A stretch of 56,612 nucleotides of DNA from an uncultured Traorella sp. (GTDB lineage: Bacteria > Bacillota_I > Bacilli_A > Erysipelotrichales > Erysipelotrichaceae): NCBI GenBank assembly GCA_944324265.1, contig CALUVS010000011.1, forward strand, positions 1 through 56,612, given 5' to 3'. The notes below the pieces were generated by a model. It ran no database searches, was not told the DNA's origin, and was given only the letters and a program-made list of their open reading frames with translations. How positions within the stretch are numbered: position 1 is the stretch's first letter; every line of letters begins with the position of its first letter. The position numbers and the translations under genes were made by a program. Of the stretch, positions 27,628 through 36,455 are shown in pieces.

Positions 27628-29067
27628 TTATTCTCCCAGATCTTCTCCATTTGAAGCAATGACTTTCTTGTACCAATAGAAGCTATCCTTACGATAACGT
27701 TTCATTTCAGCAGTTTTTGCTTTTTCATCGTCTTCATCACGATCAACATAAATAAAGCCATAACGCTTTGTAATACCTTCACGTGTTGATACGAGGTCAA
27801 CAGCACTCCATGGACAATAACCAAACAGCATGGCTCCTTCTTCAATGCCCAGCTTCATCTGTTTGATTGTTTCTCTTAAGTGTTCAATACGATATTGATC
27901 ATGAATGGTACCGTCTTCTTCTAATTTGTCCGGACGTCCGTAACCATTTTCGGTAATGATCAGCGGCAAGTGATAACGATCTGTCAAACGGCGAGCGGTC
28001 ACACGGATGCAGTATGGATCATAGGCATTGCCATCCACACTATTTCTTGGGAAATATTCATTTTTGCAGGAACGGCCGACACCTGGTTTTTCCATCAGCT
28101 TCATCAGATAACTTAAATCACGATTATCGGCTTTTAACATATCACTGAAATCAATTTCATAATATTCCAAGGCTTCTGTTGTATCATTGCCGTAGCAGTT
28201 GAAACCGATAAAATCAGGATGACAGGTACGCATGCATTCAAAGTCACCTTCCTGTGCATCAATATGTACACCGTTCTTTTCAAAATAGCGCCATACACTT
28301 TGCGGATAAGTACCATAGACCAAAGCATCCAGATAGAAGTTGTTTCTGAGATCATCCATATTCATAGCTGCAATGACATCTTCCGGATTGCATGTTTTCG
28401 GATAAGAAGTTGTAATGTTCGGAGCTGGTCCGATTTTCGCATTCGGACACATTTCATGACATAAGTGGATTGCTTTTGCCTGAGCTACAAATTGAATATG
28501 TGCCTGATTGTACAAATCATTTAATGACTGCAGCTTGCCGCTGCCGCCGATCATATCCACAGCGCCGAAGAAAATCAGCATATTCTGTTCATTATAAGTC
28601 AGCCAATATTTGACATCATCACGATAATTTTCAAAAAGAATCTTGCAGTAATTGACATAAGCATCAATCATGCGGCGATCATTCCATCCGCCATATTTTT
28701 TCTGTAATTCCAATGGCAGATCAAAGTGGAAAATAGTTACTACCGGTTCAATATTGTATTTATGACATTCATTGAATAAATCTTTATAAAAATCAATACC
28801 TTTTTGGTTCACTTCACCTTCACCGTTAGGTAAGATACGGCTCCATGAAATAGACATACGATAAGCTTTAAAGCCCATTTCAGCCATCAAGGCGATATCT
28901 TCTTTGTAGTGATGATAAAGATCAGAGGCATAGTGGAAAGAACATGTGCCCGGATTCAAAGGCTTTGTATCCCAAATGGATAAGCCGCGTCCGTCACAAT
29001 CATATCCGCCTTCAACCTGAGCGCTGGAAGTACTTGCGCCCCATAAAAAATCTTTTGGAAAACTCAT
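27628..29067 (-). CDS. GH1 6-phospho-beta-glucosidase
   Basis: The 479-residue enzyme has acid/base Glu160 in LTYNEQN and nucleophile Glu373 in ITENGYG. The phosphate-binding Ser and Lys/Tyr are in STREGITKRYGF, with the spacing of lactococcal LacG. AAAGGA lies about nine bases before the ATG. A strong hairpin separates it from the IIC gene. It ends three bases before the GH3 start. Confidence 0.93.
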   Translation of the reverse strand: MSFPKDFLWGASTSSAQVEGGYDCDGRGLSIWDTKPLNPGTCSFHYASDLYHHYKEDIALMAEMGFKAYRMSISWSRILPNGEGEVNQKGIDFYKDLFNECHKYNIEPVVTIFHFDLPLELQKKYGGWNDRRMIDAYVNYCKILFENYRDDVKYWLTYNEQNMLIFFGAVDMIGGSGKLQSLNDLYNQAHIQFVAQAKAIHLCHEMCPNAKIGPAPNITTSYPKTCNPEDVIAAMNMDDLRNNFYLDALVYGTYPQSVWRYFEKNGVHIDAQEGDFECMRTCHPDFIGFNCYGNDTTEALEYYEIDFSDMLKADNRDLSYLMKLMEKPGVGRSCKNEYFPRNSVDGNAYDPYCIRVTARRLTDRYHLPLIITENGYGRPDKLEEDGTIHDQYRIEHLRETIKQMKLGIEEGAMLFGYCPWSAVDLVSTREGITKRYGFIYVDRDEDDEKAKTAEMKRYRKDSFYWYKKVIASNGEDLGE

Positions 29068-29092
29068 AATATTTCATTCCTTTCTTTTAAAT

Positions 29093-29116
29093 AAGGCAAG
29101 GAATTCTCCTTGCCTT
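29093..29116 (-). promoter_or_regulatory. intra-operon hairpin between IIC and GH1
   Basis: AAGGCAAGGA and TCCTTGCCTT form a perfect 10-bp stem with a four-base loop. It is followed on the minus strand by ATTTAAAAG rather than a T-run, so it looks more like an RNA-processing or stability element than a terminator. Confidence 0.6.
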
Positions 29117-29140
29117 GCTTTATGATAATTTTCTCTTATT

Positions 29141-30436
29141 CTAAGCAGCAGTTGCAGCTTCTAAAGCTTCAGCTTCTTTTTCTTTAGCAACTAATTGTTT
29201 TTCATAAGCTTTAAAGAATGGATACCATACAAGTCCTGAAGGGATCAGCATCAAGTAATCCCATACGAAGTTGAATGGATTTAATGTACCCAAGAAGTTT
29301 GCGAATCCCATTGGCAATAATGTCATGATAGGAATGTAAGCTGGCATCAATAAACCAGTCTGATATCCGATATAAGTACATAACATAACTAATGGAATAT
29401 TCAATACATAAGGAATACATAAGATAGGGTTGTACATAATTGGCATACCGAATGTCATTGGTTCGTTGATACCAAACCATCCAGGTACAACAGAAATCTT
29501 AGCTACTGCACTGATTTGTTTAGATTTAGAACGTAAACCGAATAATGCTAATGGCAATGTATTACCAGTACCGCCGCAATATGCCATCGCACCGAACAGA
29601 GCTGTTGCGAAGAATTCCAAAGGTTCACCAGCAGCAGCGTGAGCAGCGTTGGCTGACAATGCTTCCATCATCATAGGCATCAATACTGGGTAAACGATCA
29701 TTGTACCGTGGATACCGAAGCACCACAATAAAGAAGCGAAGATACCGATGACAAACATACCAGGAACAGAAACCAATACATTCAATGGTGCAGCCAATAA
29801 AGACATCAGCCAGCTTGCAAAGTTCATTGTTCCGCCAGTTGCCATGCTTACGATGAATGAAACAGCCATGAAGATCACAACGTTGAAGAACATTGGGATA
29901 ATAGAAGCAAAGCCATCAACTAAGAATGGAGGACATACATCCGGCATCTTGATACGAATGTTCTTTTCAGCACAGATTCTATCCACATTGACTACAACAT
30001 ACACAACGATAAAACCAGTAAACATACCTGTACTTCCTAAGTAAGCCATATTCAGGAAGCTTCCGCTTTCAAGAGAAGAGAATGCGCCGACTGCAATCAT
30101 GAAGCAGACAGTTGTATTGACCGCATCCATTACAGGTGATTTCATCTTTAAGTTTCTTGCATAGTTATATGCCATAACAACAACTAACCATAAACCCATT
30201 AAATTCATTGTATATTGGTATGGTGCATATAAGAAATTATAAACTGCATCCCCTGTTTCAAATAAACCAACCATTGGCCCGATGGCACAAATGATCTGGA
30301 AGATAGCCCCAACCATGATGACACCCATCATAGACATCATACCGGCCTGCAAAGCTGACAAGAACTTATTAGACCCTAACTTTTGTCCAAAATCCTGAAG
30401 TTTAATCATGAATGGACTGTTAAACAAATTCTCCAT
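29141..30436 (-). CDS. celB: PTS lactose/cellobiose-family IIC permease
   Basis: A 431-residue polytopic membrane protein of the EIIC-Lac type, which carries the sugar through the membrane while it is phosphorylated. Signature segments include GSNKFLSALQAGMMSMMG, GWFGINEPMTFGMPIMYNP and GTGNTLPLALFGLRSKSKQ. The substrate is probably cellobiose or another beta-diglucoside, from the two GH1 enzymes and the GH3 that follow. Confidence 0.93.
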   Translation of the reverse strand: MENLFNSPFMIKLQDFGQKLGSNKFLSALQAGMMSMMGVIMVGAIFQIICAIGPMVGLFETGDAVYNFLYAPYQYTMNLMGLWLVVVMAYNYARNLKMKSPVMDAVNTTVCFMIAVGAFSSLESGSFLNMAYLGSTGMFTGFIVVYVVVNVDRICAEKNIRIKMPDVCPPFLVDGFASIIPMFFNVVIFMAVSFIVSMATGGTMNFASWLMSLLAAPLNVLVSVPGMFVIGIFASLLWCFGIHGTMIVYPVLMPMMMEALSANAAHAAAGEPLEFFATALFGAMAYCGGTGNTLPLALFGLRSKSKQISAVAKISVVPGWFGINEPMTFGMPIMYNPILCIPYVLNIPLVMLCTYIGYQTGLLMPAYIPIMTLLPMGFANFLGTLNPFNFVWDYLMLIPSGLVWYPFFKAYEKQLVAKEKEAEALEAATAA

Positions 30437-30531
30437 AAATTTTTCCTCCTAATTTGTTTATGATTGAGATACAACTGATGAATGTGTTTCCCCTGATTCA
30501 CAGTTCTATCTAAATACCTAAAGAATCTGCT

Positions 30532-30831
30532 CTATTTCTGAGCGTATAATTTTTTCGCTAACTTCATGATATTGTCGCAGTTAGCAACGGCATAATCAAA
30601 TGATGGAATGGCTTCACATGGAAGTCCTGTATCACTGGCAATGCTCTTTAAACGATAGCTTACCTGAGGTCCTACCATGATGATGTCATAATCTTTGTAT
30701 ACATCTCCATATTCTGCCAGACCTACTGCTTTGATCTGCAATTCTTCTCCATGTTCTGCCCAATAAGCTTCCATTTTCTTCATCAAGATGCTGGTAGACA
30801 TTCCGCCGGCACATACTAATAAAATTTTCAT
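30532..30831 (-). CDS. celA: PTS lactose/cellobiose-family IIB protein
   Basis: A 99-residue protein with LLVCAGGMSTSILM; Cys8 is the phosphorylated residue. It lies 18 bases after IIA and about 95 bases before IIC. That gap holds a possible hairpin of AACTG and CAGTT arms with paired TGAAT/ATTCA inside. Confidence 0.93.
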   Translation of the reverse strand: MKILLVCAGGMSTSILMKKMEAYWAEHGEELQIKAVGLAEYGDVYKDYDIIMVGPQVSYRLKSIASDTGLPCEAIPSFDYAVANCDNIMKLAKKLYAQK

Positions 30832-30849
30832 ATTGTTTTCTCTCCTATC

Positions 30850-31158
30850 TTATTTATTTTTATAAAGTAAAATGATTTCTTTGATCAGTTCTGCAGCTAA
30901 CATACTTGTCATCAGATGATCCTGTGAGTGAATCAATAACACATTGATATCAGCTCTGTTTCCATTTGCTTCCTGAAACAACAGATCTGTCTGAGCTTTA
31001 TGAGCTAAGTTCGCTGATTCATCTGATTTTTTCATCAAAGCTTCTGCTTCTTCAAAATTACCAGCTTTTGCTTCTTCCAAAGCTGCAAATGCGTAGGAAC
31101 GTGCATCTCCTGAATTGGCAATAATATTCATTGATACTAAATCAGTTTGACTATCCAT
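30850..31158 (-). CDS. celC: PTS lactose/cellobiose-family IIA protein
   Basis: A 102-residue helical phosphocarrier. The phosphorylated His is in LIHSQDHLMTSML. AAAGGAGG precedes the ATG. It is the first gene of the seven- or eight-gene beta-glucoside operon and lies about 45 bases after a consensus promoter. Confidence 0.93.
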   Translation of the reverse strand: MDSQTDLVSMNIIANSGDARSYAFAALEEAKAGNFEEAEALMKKSDESANLAHKAQTDLLFQEANGNRADINVLLIHSQDHLMTSMLAAELIKEIILLYKNK

Positions 31159-31209
31159 AAATGAGATCCTCCTTTACTAAATGATGCATACGCATGAAAT
31201 ACATTTTCC

Positions 31210-31237
31210 ATTATAGTGTATATTTTTCTTTTGTCAA
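31210..31237 (-). promoter_or_regulatory. consensus sigma-A promoter of the beta-glucoside operon
   Basis: On the minus strand: TTGACA (31232-31237), 16-base spacer, TATAAT (31210-31215). Both boxes are perfect, so the operon does not need sigma-54 even though its neighbour regulator belongs to the LevR family. Confidence 0.88.
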
Positions 31238-31247
31238 AGCGCTTTCA
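31234..31247 (-). promoter_or_regulatory. CcpA (cre) site over the operon's -35
   Basis: The minus strand reads TGAAAGCGCTTTGA, one base from the ideal palindromic cre TGAAAGCGCTTTCA. It overlaps the -35 of the promoter, so CcpA binding would repress the operon when a better sugar is present. Confidence 0.8.
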
Positions 31248-31266
31248 TTTCTAAAAAATCACAAAA

Positions 31267-31300
31267 TTATACAGTATTTTATGAATTATACAGTATAATT
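31267..31300. promoter_or_regulatory. pair of TTATACAGTAT operators upstream of the operon promoter
   Basis: TTATACAGTATTT (31267-31279) and AATTATACAGTATAATT (31284-31300) are centred 19 bases apart. The second is a perfect 17-bp palindrome. They lie about 65-90 bases upstream of the expected start of celC transcription, a normal activator position. An identical TTATACAGTATTT is at 34630 before the LevR-like gene. Confidence 0.6.
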
Positions 31301-31468
31301 TCCCATGATTTGGAAACAAATGAGCCTGTTTTTCATCTTTTTTGAGTTAGTGTATAATTCTGTGTTCATTTTTATTGTTTAGTGTTTAATTAATTTTTGA
31401 TTGCGTATATTCTTTTCCTTTTGTATTCTTTTTCGTTTTGCATTTCGATTTTTTGCAGGACATTATGT

Positions 31469-31474
31469 TATAAT
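31469..31474 (+). promoter_or_regulatory. extended -10 giving a leaderless DUF3284 transcript
   Basis: TATAAT preceded by TGT (extended -10) ends six bases before the ATG at 31481. Transcription would start at or next to the A of ATG, leaving no ribosome site. Confidence 0.65.
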
Positions 31475-31480
31475 AAAGCC

Positions 31481-31969
31481 ATGAAATTAATAAGAACTTT
31501 AGAAATCACTTCCGATGACTTTTTTGATCAATTGGAACGTGAATTAATTGAAATCGCAGCAAAATCAAATAAACATATTGGAATTAAAGACATCAAGAAA
31601 GGATTGAAGTATACATCTCATGATGACAACAAATATTCCCGAATTGAAGTAACATTGTTGGAATATGAGAGAGGCCGAGTCTATAAGTCCAGAATTAAGT
31701 CTTTGGATGATACGATTACTTTAACCTATCGTATTGAACCAGATCCAAAAGGCATCAAAGTTACTTTTGAACAAAGAGTGCAGAGCTTTGAAAATAAAAA
31801 ACAGAATCGCTTGATGCGCGGCTGGTCAGAAGCTATTTATCTGGGCAGGATGAGTGATACATTGTATGATATTCAAAAGCATGTGTATAACTATAAAAAT
31901 GGTATTCCGGAAAAAGATGCTTCAAAGAAAGAACATAAGTTTTTAAAAAAGATATCGAAAAAAAACTGA
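31481..31969 (+). CDS. DUF3284-family protein linked to a cellobiose-type PTS
   Basis: The 162-residue soluble protein matches DUF3284, a family usually encoded next to cellobiose-type PTS genes and of unknown function. Its first half reads as a beta-rich sheet (RTLEITSDDFFDQ, YSRIEVTLLEYERG) and its C-terminus is a helix (MSDTLYDIQKHVYNY). I chose the ATG at 31481; a longer upstream frame is hydrophobic and overlaps the promoter. The mRNA appears leaderless. It converges on the LevR-like regulator. Confidence 0.82.
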   Translation: MKLIRTLEITSDDFFDQLERELIEIAAKSNKHIGIKDIKKGLKYTSHDDNKYSRIEVTLLEYERGRVYKSRIKSLDDTITLTYRIEPDPKGIKVTFEQRVQSFENKKQNRLMRGWSEAIYLGRMSDTLYDIQKHVYNYKNGIPEKDASKKEHKFLKKISKKN

Positions 31970-31986
31970 TCGCTGGATCAGTTTTT
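31961..31986. terminator. bidirectional terminator between DUF3284 and the regulator
   Basis: AAAACTGATC and GATCAGTTTT form a 10-bp stem overlapping the DUF3284 stop codon and touching the regulator stop. Confidence 0.85.
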
Positions 31987-34606
31987 ATATTCTCTTAACA
32001 ATGCGGATGATGGTCGCTATCTCATTATCGTCCACAATGATCTTAAATGTCTTTTCCAATGGCTTCAGAAGCTTGCTGATCAAGCGATAGTCTTCTTCGT
32101 ATTTATGCGTCAATCGAATATTTTCTTCACTGTATGGGAATGCCTCCTTCGCCAGCATTCTTTCTACCAGACAGGCCAAATGCATGAACATACCGGACTG
32201 CTGTTCTCCATTCAGCCCATAAAGCAAGCTTAATTCATCGATGAGATCCGGCAGTACAGCTTTCAGCTTGGCAATTGAAGTATGCGCCAATGTTTCTTCC
32301 AAATGCTGATAGATCTGGTCATAATCAATGGCATGTGTATGAATCGGTTCAAACATCAAGATACGATCCAGATCTTCTTTTTTATTCTCAAAGACCTTGT
32401 TGATCGGAATGAATGGAATGCCCAGCAGCTTTGGATCATAGGTACCGACAAAAGCATGGATTGTTCCGGTCTTTTTCAGTTCAATCACTTCTTTTAACAG
32501 CTCATCGCGATCAGAAACAGATAACGCCACTGTTTTCATATCCAAGTTAGAATAAAGATCTATGTAAGACTTCAGCTGAGCTGCCCCGCCTTCTCCTGTA
32601 TGACATAAAGTAATCAGAATATTGTTGCGTCTTTCTTCCTTTGTAAAGCTGCGAACGATTTCTCGTTTGGCCATATGGAATACATTGTCAATATCACTTT
32701 CCATCGCACAGCGGCGTGCAATATCGATTCCAAACAATGTAATCGGAATATTCAGGCTTCGGATCTTGACATCAATATCTTCCGAGATTGTTTCAATCAT
32801 CGTATTGATGCTTCCCATATCATAGACAACAAGAACTCCTTTGCCTCGATCAATCTTCAAGATCAGCGACTTGATTTCTTCCATCGCCTCTTTTGTATCC
32901 TTGCTTAATTCCATGTCATAGCTATAGGCATTCTGGGCATGTGTCAGTGCATTGGTCACTTCCATCAATGAGCGGGCAGTACCATTGCCATGCATGATAT
33001 AAAGCAATACCGGATGTTCCTGATCATTTTCCTCTTGTTCAACCAAAAACATCGTAATCAAAACAATTTCACCGGTATCCAGATTTAATTTTAAGTTTTC
33101 ATTCAGATACATGGCAAACTGCATGCTCACGGCATATTCCTGCGGATATTTCTGAATCGTTTCATTGATTTGTTCATCACTGACACGCTTACCGAAGAAA
33201 TTGCCTGTAAGCAAGGCATTTAAATGCAGACAAAGTCCATAAAAGACGTTCTGCGGAAAAGTACGTCCCAAAGTTCGGCCGCTTTCTTCCTGAAACATTT
33301 CCACCAATTCAATGATACGTTCATCAACGATCTTGGAAAGCTGTTCCCGATTGATCGTATTGCTTTTGATATCATATTTAAAGGTAGAAAACAAATTTTT
33401 GATATGATTATTGATAACATCGGCAATTCTTTGTTCAGAAATACCGCGGCTGATCAATTCATCATATTGTTTCTTAATCTTATTGTAGATATCCGCCATA
33501 TAGATTTCTCTGCGCTGATATCCGCTGTTTTTATCATAGAAAATATATTCATCATTGCCCAATAACTCTTCGATGGGGGCCAGATTATCTCTCAGCTTCA
33601 ATAAATTGCGTTTGATCTGCGGTTTAAAATCATTGATATTCACATAAATATCTTTATCAATATCACTGACTACCCGCACATAGCCATTGGCACAGGCACT
33701 TTTGATTTCATATTCCAATTCTTTGACATTGTTGTCAAAGTCACTTAAAAGCAATGCTTTGATAGATTCCGTTGTCACGGCAATAGAGCGTTTGGCATTG
33801 CTGGCTTCAATGGAAAAGAAATGATTGATCAGCTCAAATCTTTCTTCCAGCGGACGATCCTTCAGCTCCGGCAATTCAATCACAAACGGAATTCTTCGCT
33901 CCAGCTGCATCGCATTCTGCGGCTGACAAGATAAAATCAAAAATACATCGGAACAATCCAATTCACTTGTACTATCTTCTCCGAAAATTTTCCCATTTTC
34001 TAAAAAAAGATAGATGCGAGACTGCTGTTTGGCATCCAGCAAATCAAAATTATCAATAAAAAGCACACCGCCCTTTGCTTTGGCAAAACAGCTTTTTGAT
34101 AAATCATTGTCTGCTCCGAATAAGTCATCATTCAATGCAGAAACATTTTTGGCATAATGACGGCAATTGATTTTGACATAAGGTGCATCCTTCTGAAAGA
34201 CACCTTTGAATTGTCCGTATTTATAAAGCAGTAAAGCAAAATAACTCGTACCGCAGCCCGGCTGACTTCTCAGCAGAACATTTTGAGAAATCTGCGGATA
34301 CAGTACTGCTGCTTTTCCCAATCGAATCGCATTGCGCAGAGAGCCGTTTGAACCAATCACCCCATCCATGACGCTGCTGCCGGAAGGATATTTGTTCGGT
34401 TCTGCCAGTTTATAGAAAACCGGGCGCGTATTGGTCTTTATCAGTTTTTCTTCTTTGACCAAATCATTTAAAATTGCAGAGACGTTGGAACGCTGCATCT
34501 GCAGAGAATCCGCGATATACTTGGTTTCTATTCCCTGTCCATTATCATTGTGCGACCAAATCTCCTTCTGAATAAATTCAAATACTTGTTCTTTGGTTGT
34601 TTTCAT
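31985..34606 (-). CDS. LevR/ManR-type PRD transcriptional regulator
   Basis: The 873-residue protein has an N-terminal HTH (residues about 1-65), an AAA+ domain (about 90-340), a PRD (about 440-540), an EIIA-Man-like domain (starting near VLLYIMHGNG with the candidate phospho-His), an EIIB-like segment (NNILITLCHTGEGGAAQ) and a C-terminal PRD. PTS phosphorylation of the PRD/EII histidines normally tunes such activators. The AAA+ domain is degenerate: the Walker A is RSQPGCGTS without the usual Lys, and the GAFTGA loop that contacts sigma-54 is missing. It probably acts with sigma-A on the adjacent beta-glucoside operon. Confidence 0.88.
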   Translation of the reverse strand: MKTTKEQVFEFIQKEIWSHNDNGQGIETKYIADSLQMQRSNVSAILNDLVKEEKLIKTNTRPVFYKLAEPNKYPSGSSVMDGVIGSNGSLRNAIRLGKAAVLYPQISQNVLLRSQPGCGTSYFALLLYKYGQFKGVFQKDAPYVKINCRHYAKNVSALNDDLFGADNDLSKSCFAKAKGGVLFIDNFDLLDAKQQSRIYLFLENGKIFGEDSTSELDCSDVFLILSCQPQNAMQLERRIPFVIELPELKDRPLEERFELINHFFSIEASNAKRSIAVTTESIKALLLSDFDNNVKELEYEIKSACANGYVRVVSDIDKDIYVNINDFKPQIKRNLLKLRDNLAPIEELLGNDEYIFYDKNSGYQRREIYMADIYNKIKKQYDELISRGISEQRIADVINNHIKNLFSTFKYDIKSNTINREQLSKIVDERIIELVEMFQEESGRTLGRTFPQNVFYGLCLHLNALLTGNFFGKRVSDEQINETIQKYPQEYAVSMQFAMYLNENLKLNLDTGEIVLITMFLVEQEENDQEHPVLLYIMHGNGTARSLMEVTNALTHAQNAYSYDMELSKDTKEAMEEIKSLILKIDRGKGVLVVYDMGSINTMIETISEDIDVKIRSLNIPITLFGIDIARRCAMESDIDNVFHMAKREIVRSFTKEERRNNILITLCHTGEGGAAQLKSYIDLYSNLDMKTVALSVSDRDELLKEVIELKKTGTIHAFVGTYDPKLLGIPFIPINKVFENKKEDLDRILMFEPIHTHAIDYDQIYQHLEETLAHTSIAKLKAVLPDLIDELSLLYGLNGEQQSGMFMHLACLVERMLAKEAFPYSEENIRLTHKYEEDYRLISKLLKPLEKTFKIIVDDNEIATIIRIVKRI

Positions 34607-34629
34607 TTTTTCACTTTCCTTTGCATCTA

Positions 34630-34642
34630 TTATACAGTATTT
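34630..34642. promoter_or_regulatory. TTATACAGTAT element at the regulator's own promoter
   Basis: TTATACAGTATTT is identical to the copy at 31267. On the minus strand it overlaps a TATAAT -10 box about 25 bases before the regulator start, a good place for autoregulation. Confidence 0.55.
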
Positions 34643-34683
34643 TTTTCTGATGCGGGATCAAGTGTTTAATTTTTATACACAAT

Positions 34684-36441
34684 TTATTCAATGATTCCGG
34701 CCATGCGCATCAAATGAATGGCATTGGTGCTTTGGCATTTGCCAAGATGCAGTTGATAATCAAAATGAATCTGATTATTTTCATAATATTCTGTAAAATG
34801 ATAATTGGTAATTTTATCACTGATTTCGCATAATTCAAAATCATGGGTCGTCACAATCCCCAAGACATTGTCTTTCATCAAACGATAAATAGCTTCTTTG
34901 GCTCCTGTAATACGATCCTGAGAATTCGTTCCTTTGAAGATCTCATCAATCAGTACCAAATAATGATTCTTTTCCTGAATGGCTTCCATAATAGCCTTAA
35001 TGCTTAAAATTTCTGCATAGAAGCTGGAAATGCCGCTGGATAATTCATCATTTAAGCGCATGCTGGACAACACATGGAAACAAGCTGTTCTGTAGGTACG
35101 AGCAGCAGCCCGGCATCCGGCCATCGCCAATACGGTATTAACACCAACACAGCGCATAAAAGTAGATTTGCCGGACATGTTGCTTCCGGTCAATATATTC
35201 ATTCCCTTTAAGCAAAAACTGTTGGAAACCACCTTATCCTGATCAATCAGCGGATGAGCACAGTCACTTGCTTCAATTTCAAGTTCTTTTTGAATGAGCG
35301 GCAGACAAGTTTTATCCAAAGCATAGCCGATCAGACTGCGGGAGAGATAAGTTTCAAAGTCACTGGCTGTTTCTAGCCATTGATTCAGATATTGAGCATA
35401 CATGATGCACCAATTTACCAAAAGCATATAGATAACTGCATCTGCCATCATCAAGGCATTTAATATCGGATATAACAGAATATTACTTCTTAATGAAAGC
35501 AGAGAAAGGATATTGTCCAGCTTTTTATAGGCCGCTGAAGCAGAAGGCTCACAAAGCAGCTTTTGCTTTGCAATCAGATATTCATCTTTCAATTGAGCCT
35601 TTTCTATATATTCAAAAATAGCTATCTGACTTAAATTTAAACTGGAAAGCTCTTTGATCCAAGCATACTTTGAAGCATAGAACATTCCCAGCAAAATAGA
35701 CACCAGCAATTGCATGGCCAGCCATATCGCTAAAAACAATGCATTGATAATATGTAATAAAGTCAAGGCAGCCAAAACAAACGCAATGGCAATAGAAAAA
35801 ATGACCCACCATTTGATTTTCAGCGGCTGAAGATTGCCGCAGTGATCATATAAATGTAAAAGCTTTTCTTCCTGAGTTTCAGAAGTCTTTTTCTGTGTTT
35901 CCAGGATCGTCAAAAAGTCAAAGACAAATTGTTCCTCTTGTCCGATGCTTTCAATAGCCTTTTGCACTTCTGTCAGATTTTCTTCGATCTGATTGAAGCA
36001 TTGAGCCAATTTTTTGCGGGCATGATAGCTTTTGGAGACACAGATACGCTGATACAAAGAATTTTTGCCTAGAATATCCAGATCCTGCAATACTTGATTG
36101 TTTTCGGCAATAAATTCCTGACCTGTTTCTTCAAAATTACGCCATTCATTTCCTCTTCTTTGTTTCATCTTTTCAATCACATGCAGCTGATTTTCATAAC
36201 GATCAATTTTATTTTTGCATTTTTGATGAAAGAATACCAAAAGCACAAAAACTATCAAACTGCACAGAAATAAATAAGTTCCTAATACCGATTGATAAGC
36301 ACCGCCTAAAATGAGCCCGACAAAGATCAGGATCATGGTCAATAAGCGAAAAACAGAAAATAACAGTGATTTTCTTTTTTCATCAGCACAGTATGTACTA
36401 ACTGTTTGCTTTTGTTTCTGCCAAAATGATTCGTTATACAT
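34684..36441 (-). CDS. membrane-bound MutS-like ATPase
   Basis: The 585-residue protein has a C-terminal MutS domain V: Walker A GSNMSGKST, SSGISSFYAEILS, Walker B LVLIDEIFKGTNSQDR and the His-containing TTHDFELCEI. The N-terminal mismatch-recognition domains of MutS are absent. Instead there are two hydrophobic hairpins (about 28-75 and 210-260) and possibly another near 325-350, so it is predicted to sit in the membrane. I chose the ATG at 36441 (AAAGGA upstream). Mismatch repair is unlikely; the function is unknown. It follows a MATE gene by 14 bases. Confidence 0.85.
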   Translation of the reverse strand: MYNESFWQKQKQTVSTYCADEKRKSLLFSVFRLLTMILIFVGLILGGAYQSVLGTYLFLCSLIVFVLLVFFHQKCKNKIDRYENQLHVIEKMKQRRGNEWRNFEETGQEFIAENNQVLQDLDILGKNSLYQRICVSKSYHARKKLAQCFNQIEENLTEVQKAIESIGQEEQFVFDFLTILETQKKTSETQEEKLLHLYDHCGNLQPLKIKWWVIFSIAIAFVLAALTLLHIINALFLAIWLAMQLLVSILLGMFYASKYAWIKELSSLNLSQIAIFEYIEKAQLKDEYLIAKQKLLCEPSASAAYKKLDNILSLLSLRSNILLYPILNALMMADAVIYMLLVNWCIMYAQYLNQWLETASDFETYLSRSLIGYALDKTCLPLIQKELEIEASDCAHPLIDQDKVVSNSFCLKGMNILTGSNMSGKSTFMRCVGVNTVLAMAGCRAAARTYRTACFHVLSSMRLNDELSSGISSFYAEILSIKAIMEAIQEKNHYLVLIDEIFKGTNSQDRITGAKEAIYRLMKDNVLGIVTTHDFELCEISDKITNYHFTEYYENNQIHFDYQLHLGKCQSTNAIHLMRMAGIIE

Positions 36442-36455
36442 AATATTTCCTTTCT

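Noticed and set aside
31159-31480. Sigma-54 (-12/-24) promoter for the LevR-like regulator
   Set aside because: No TGGCAC-N5-TTGC-like sequence; a perfect sigma-A promoter is present instead.
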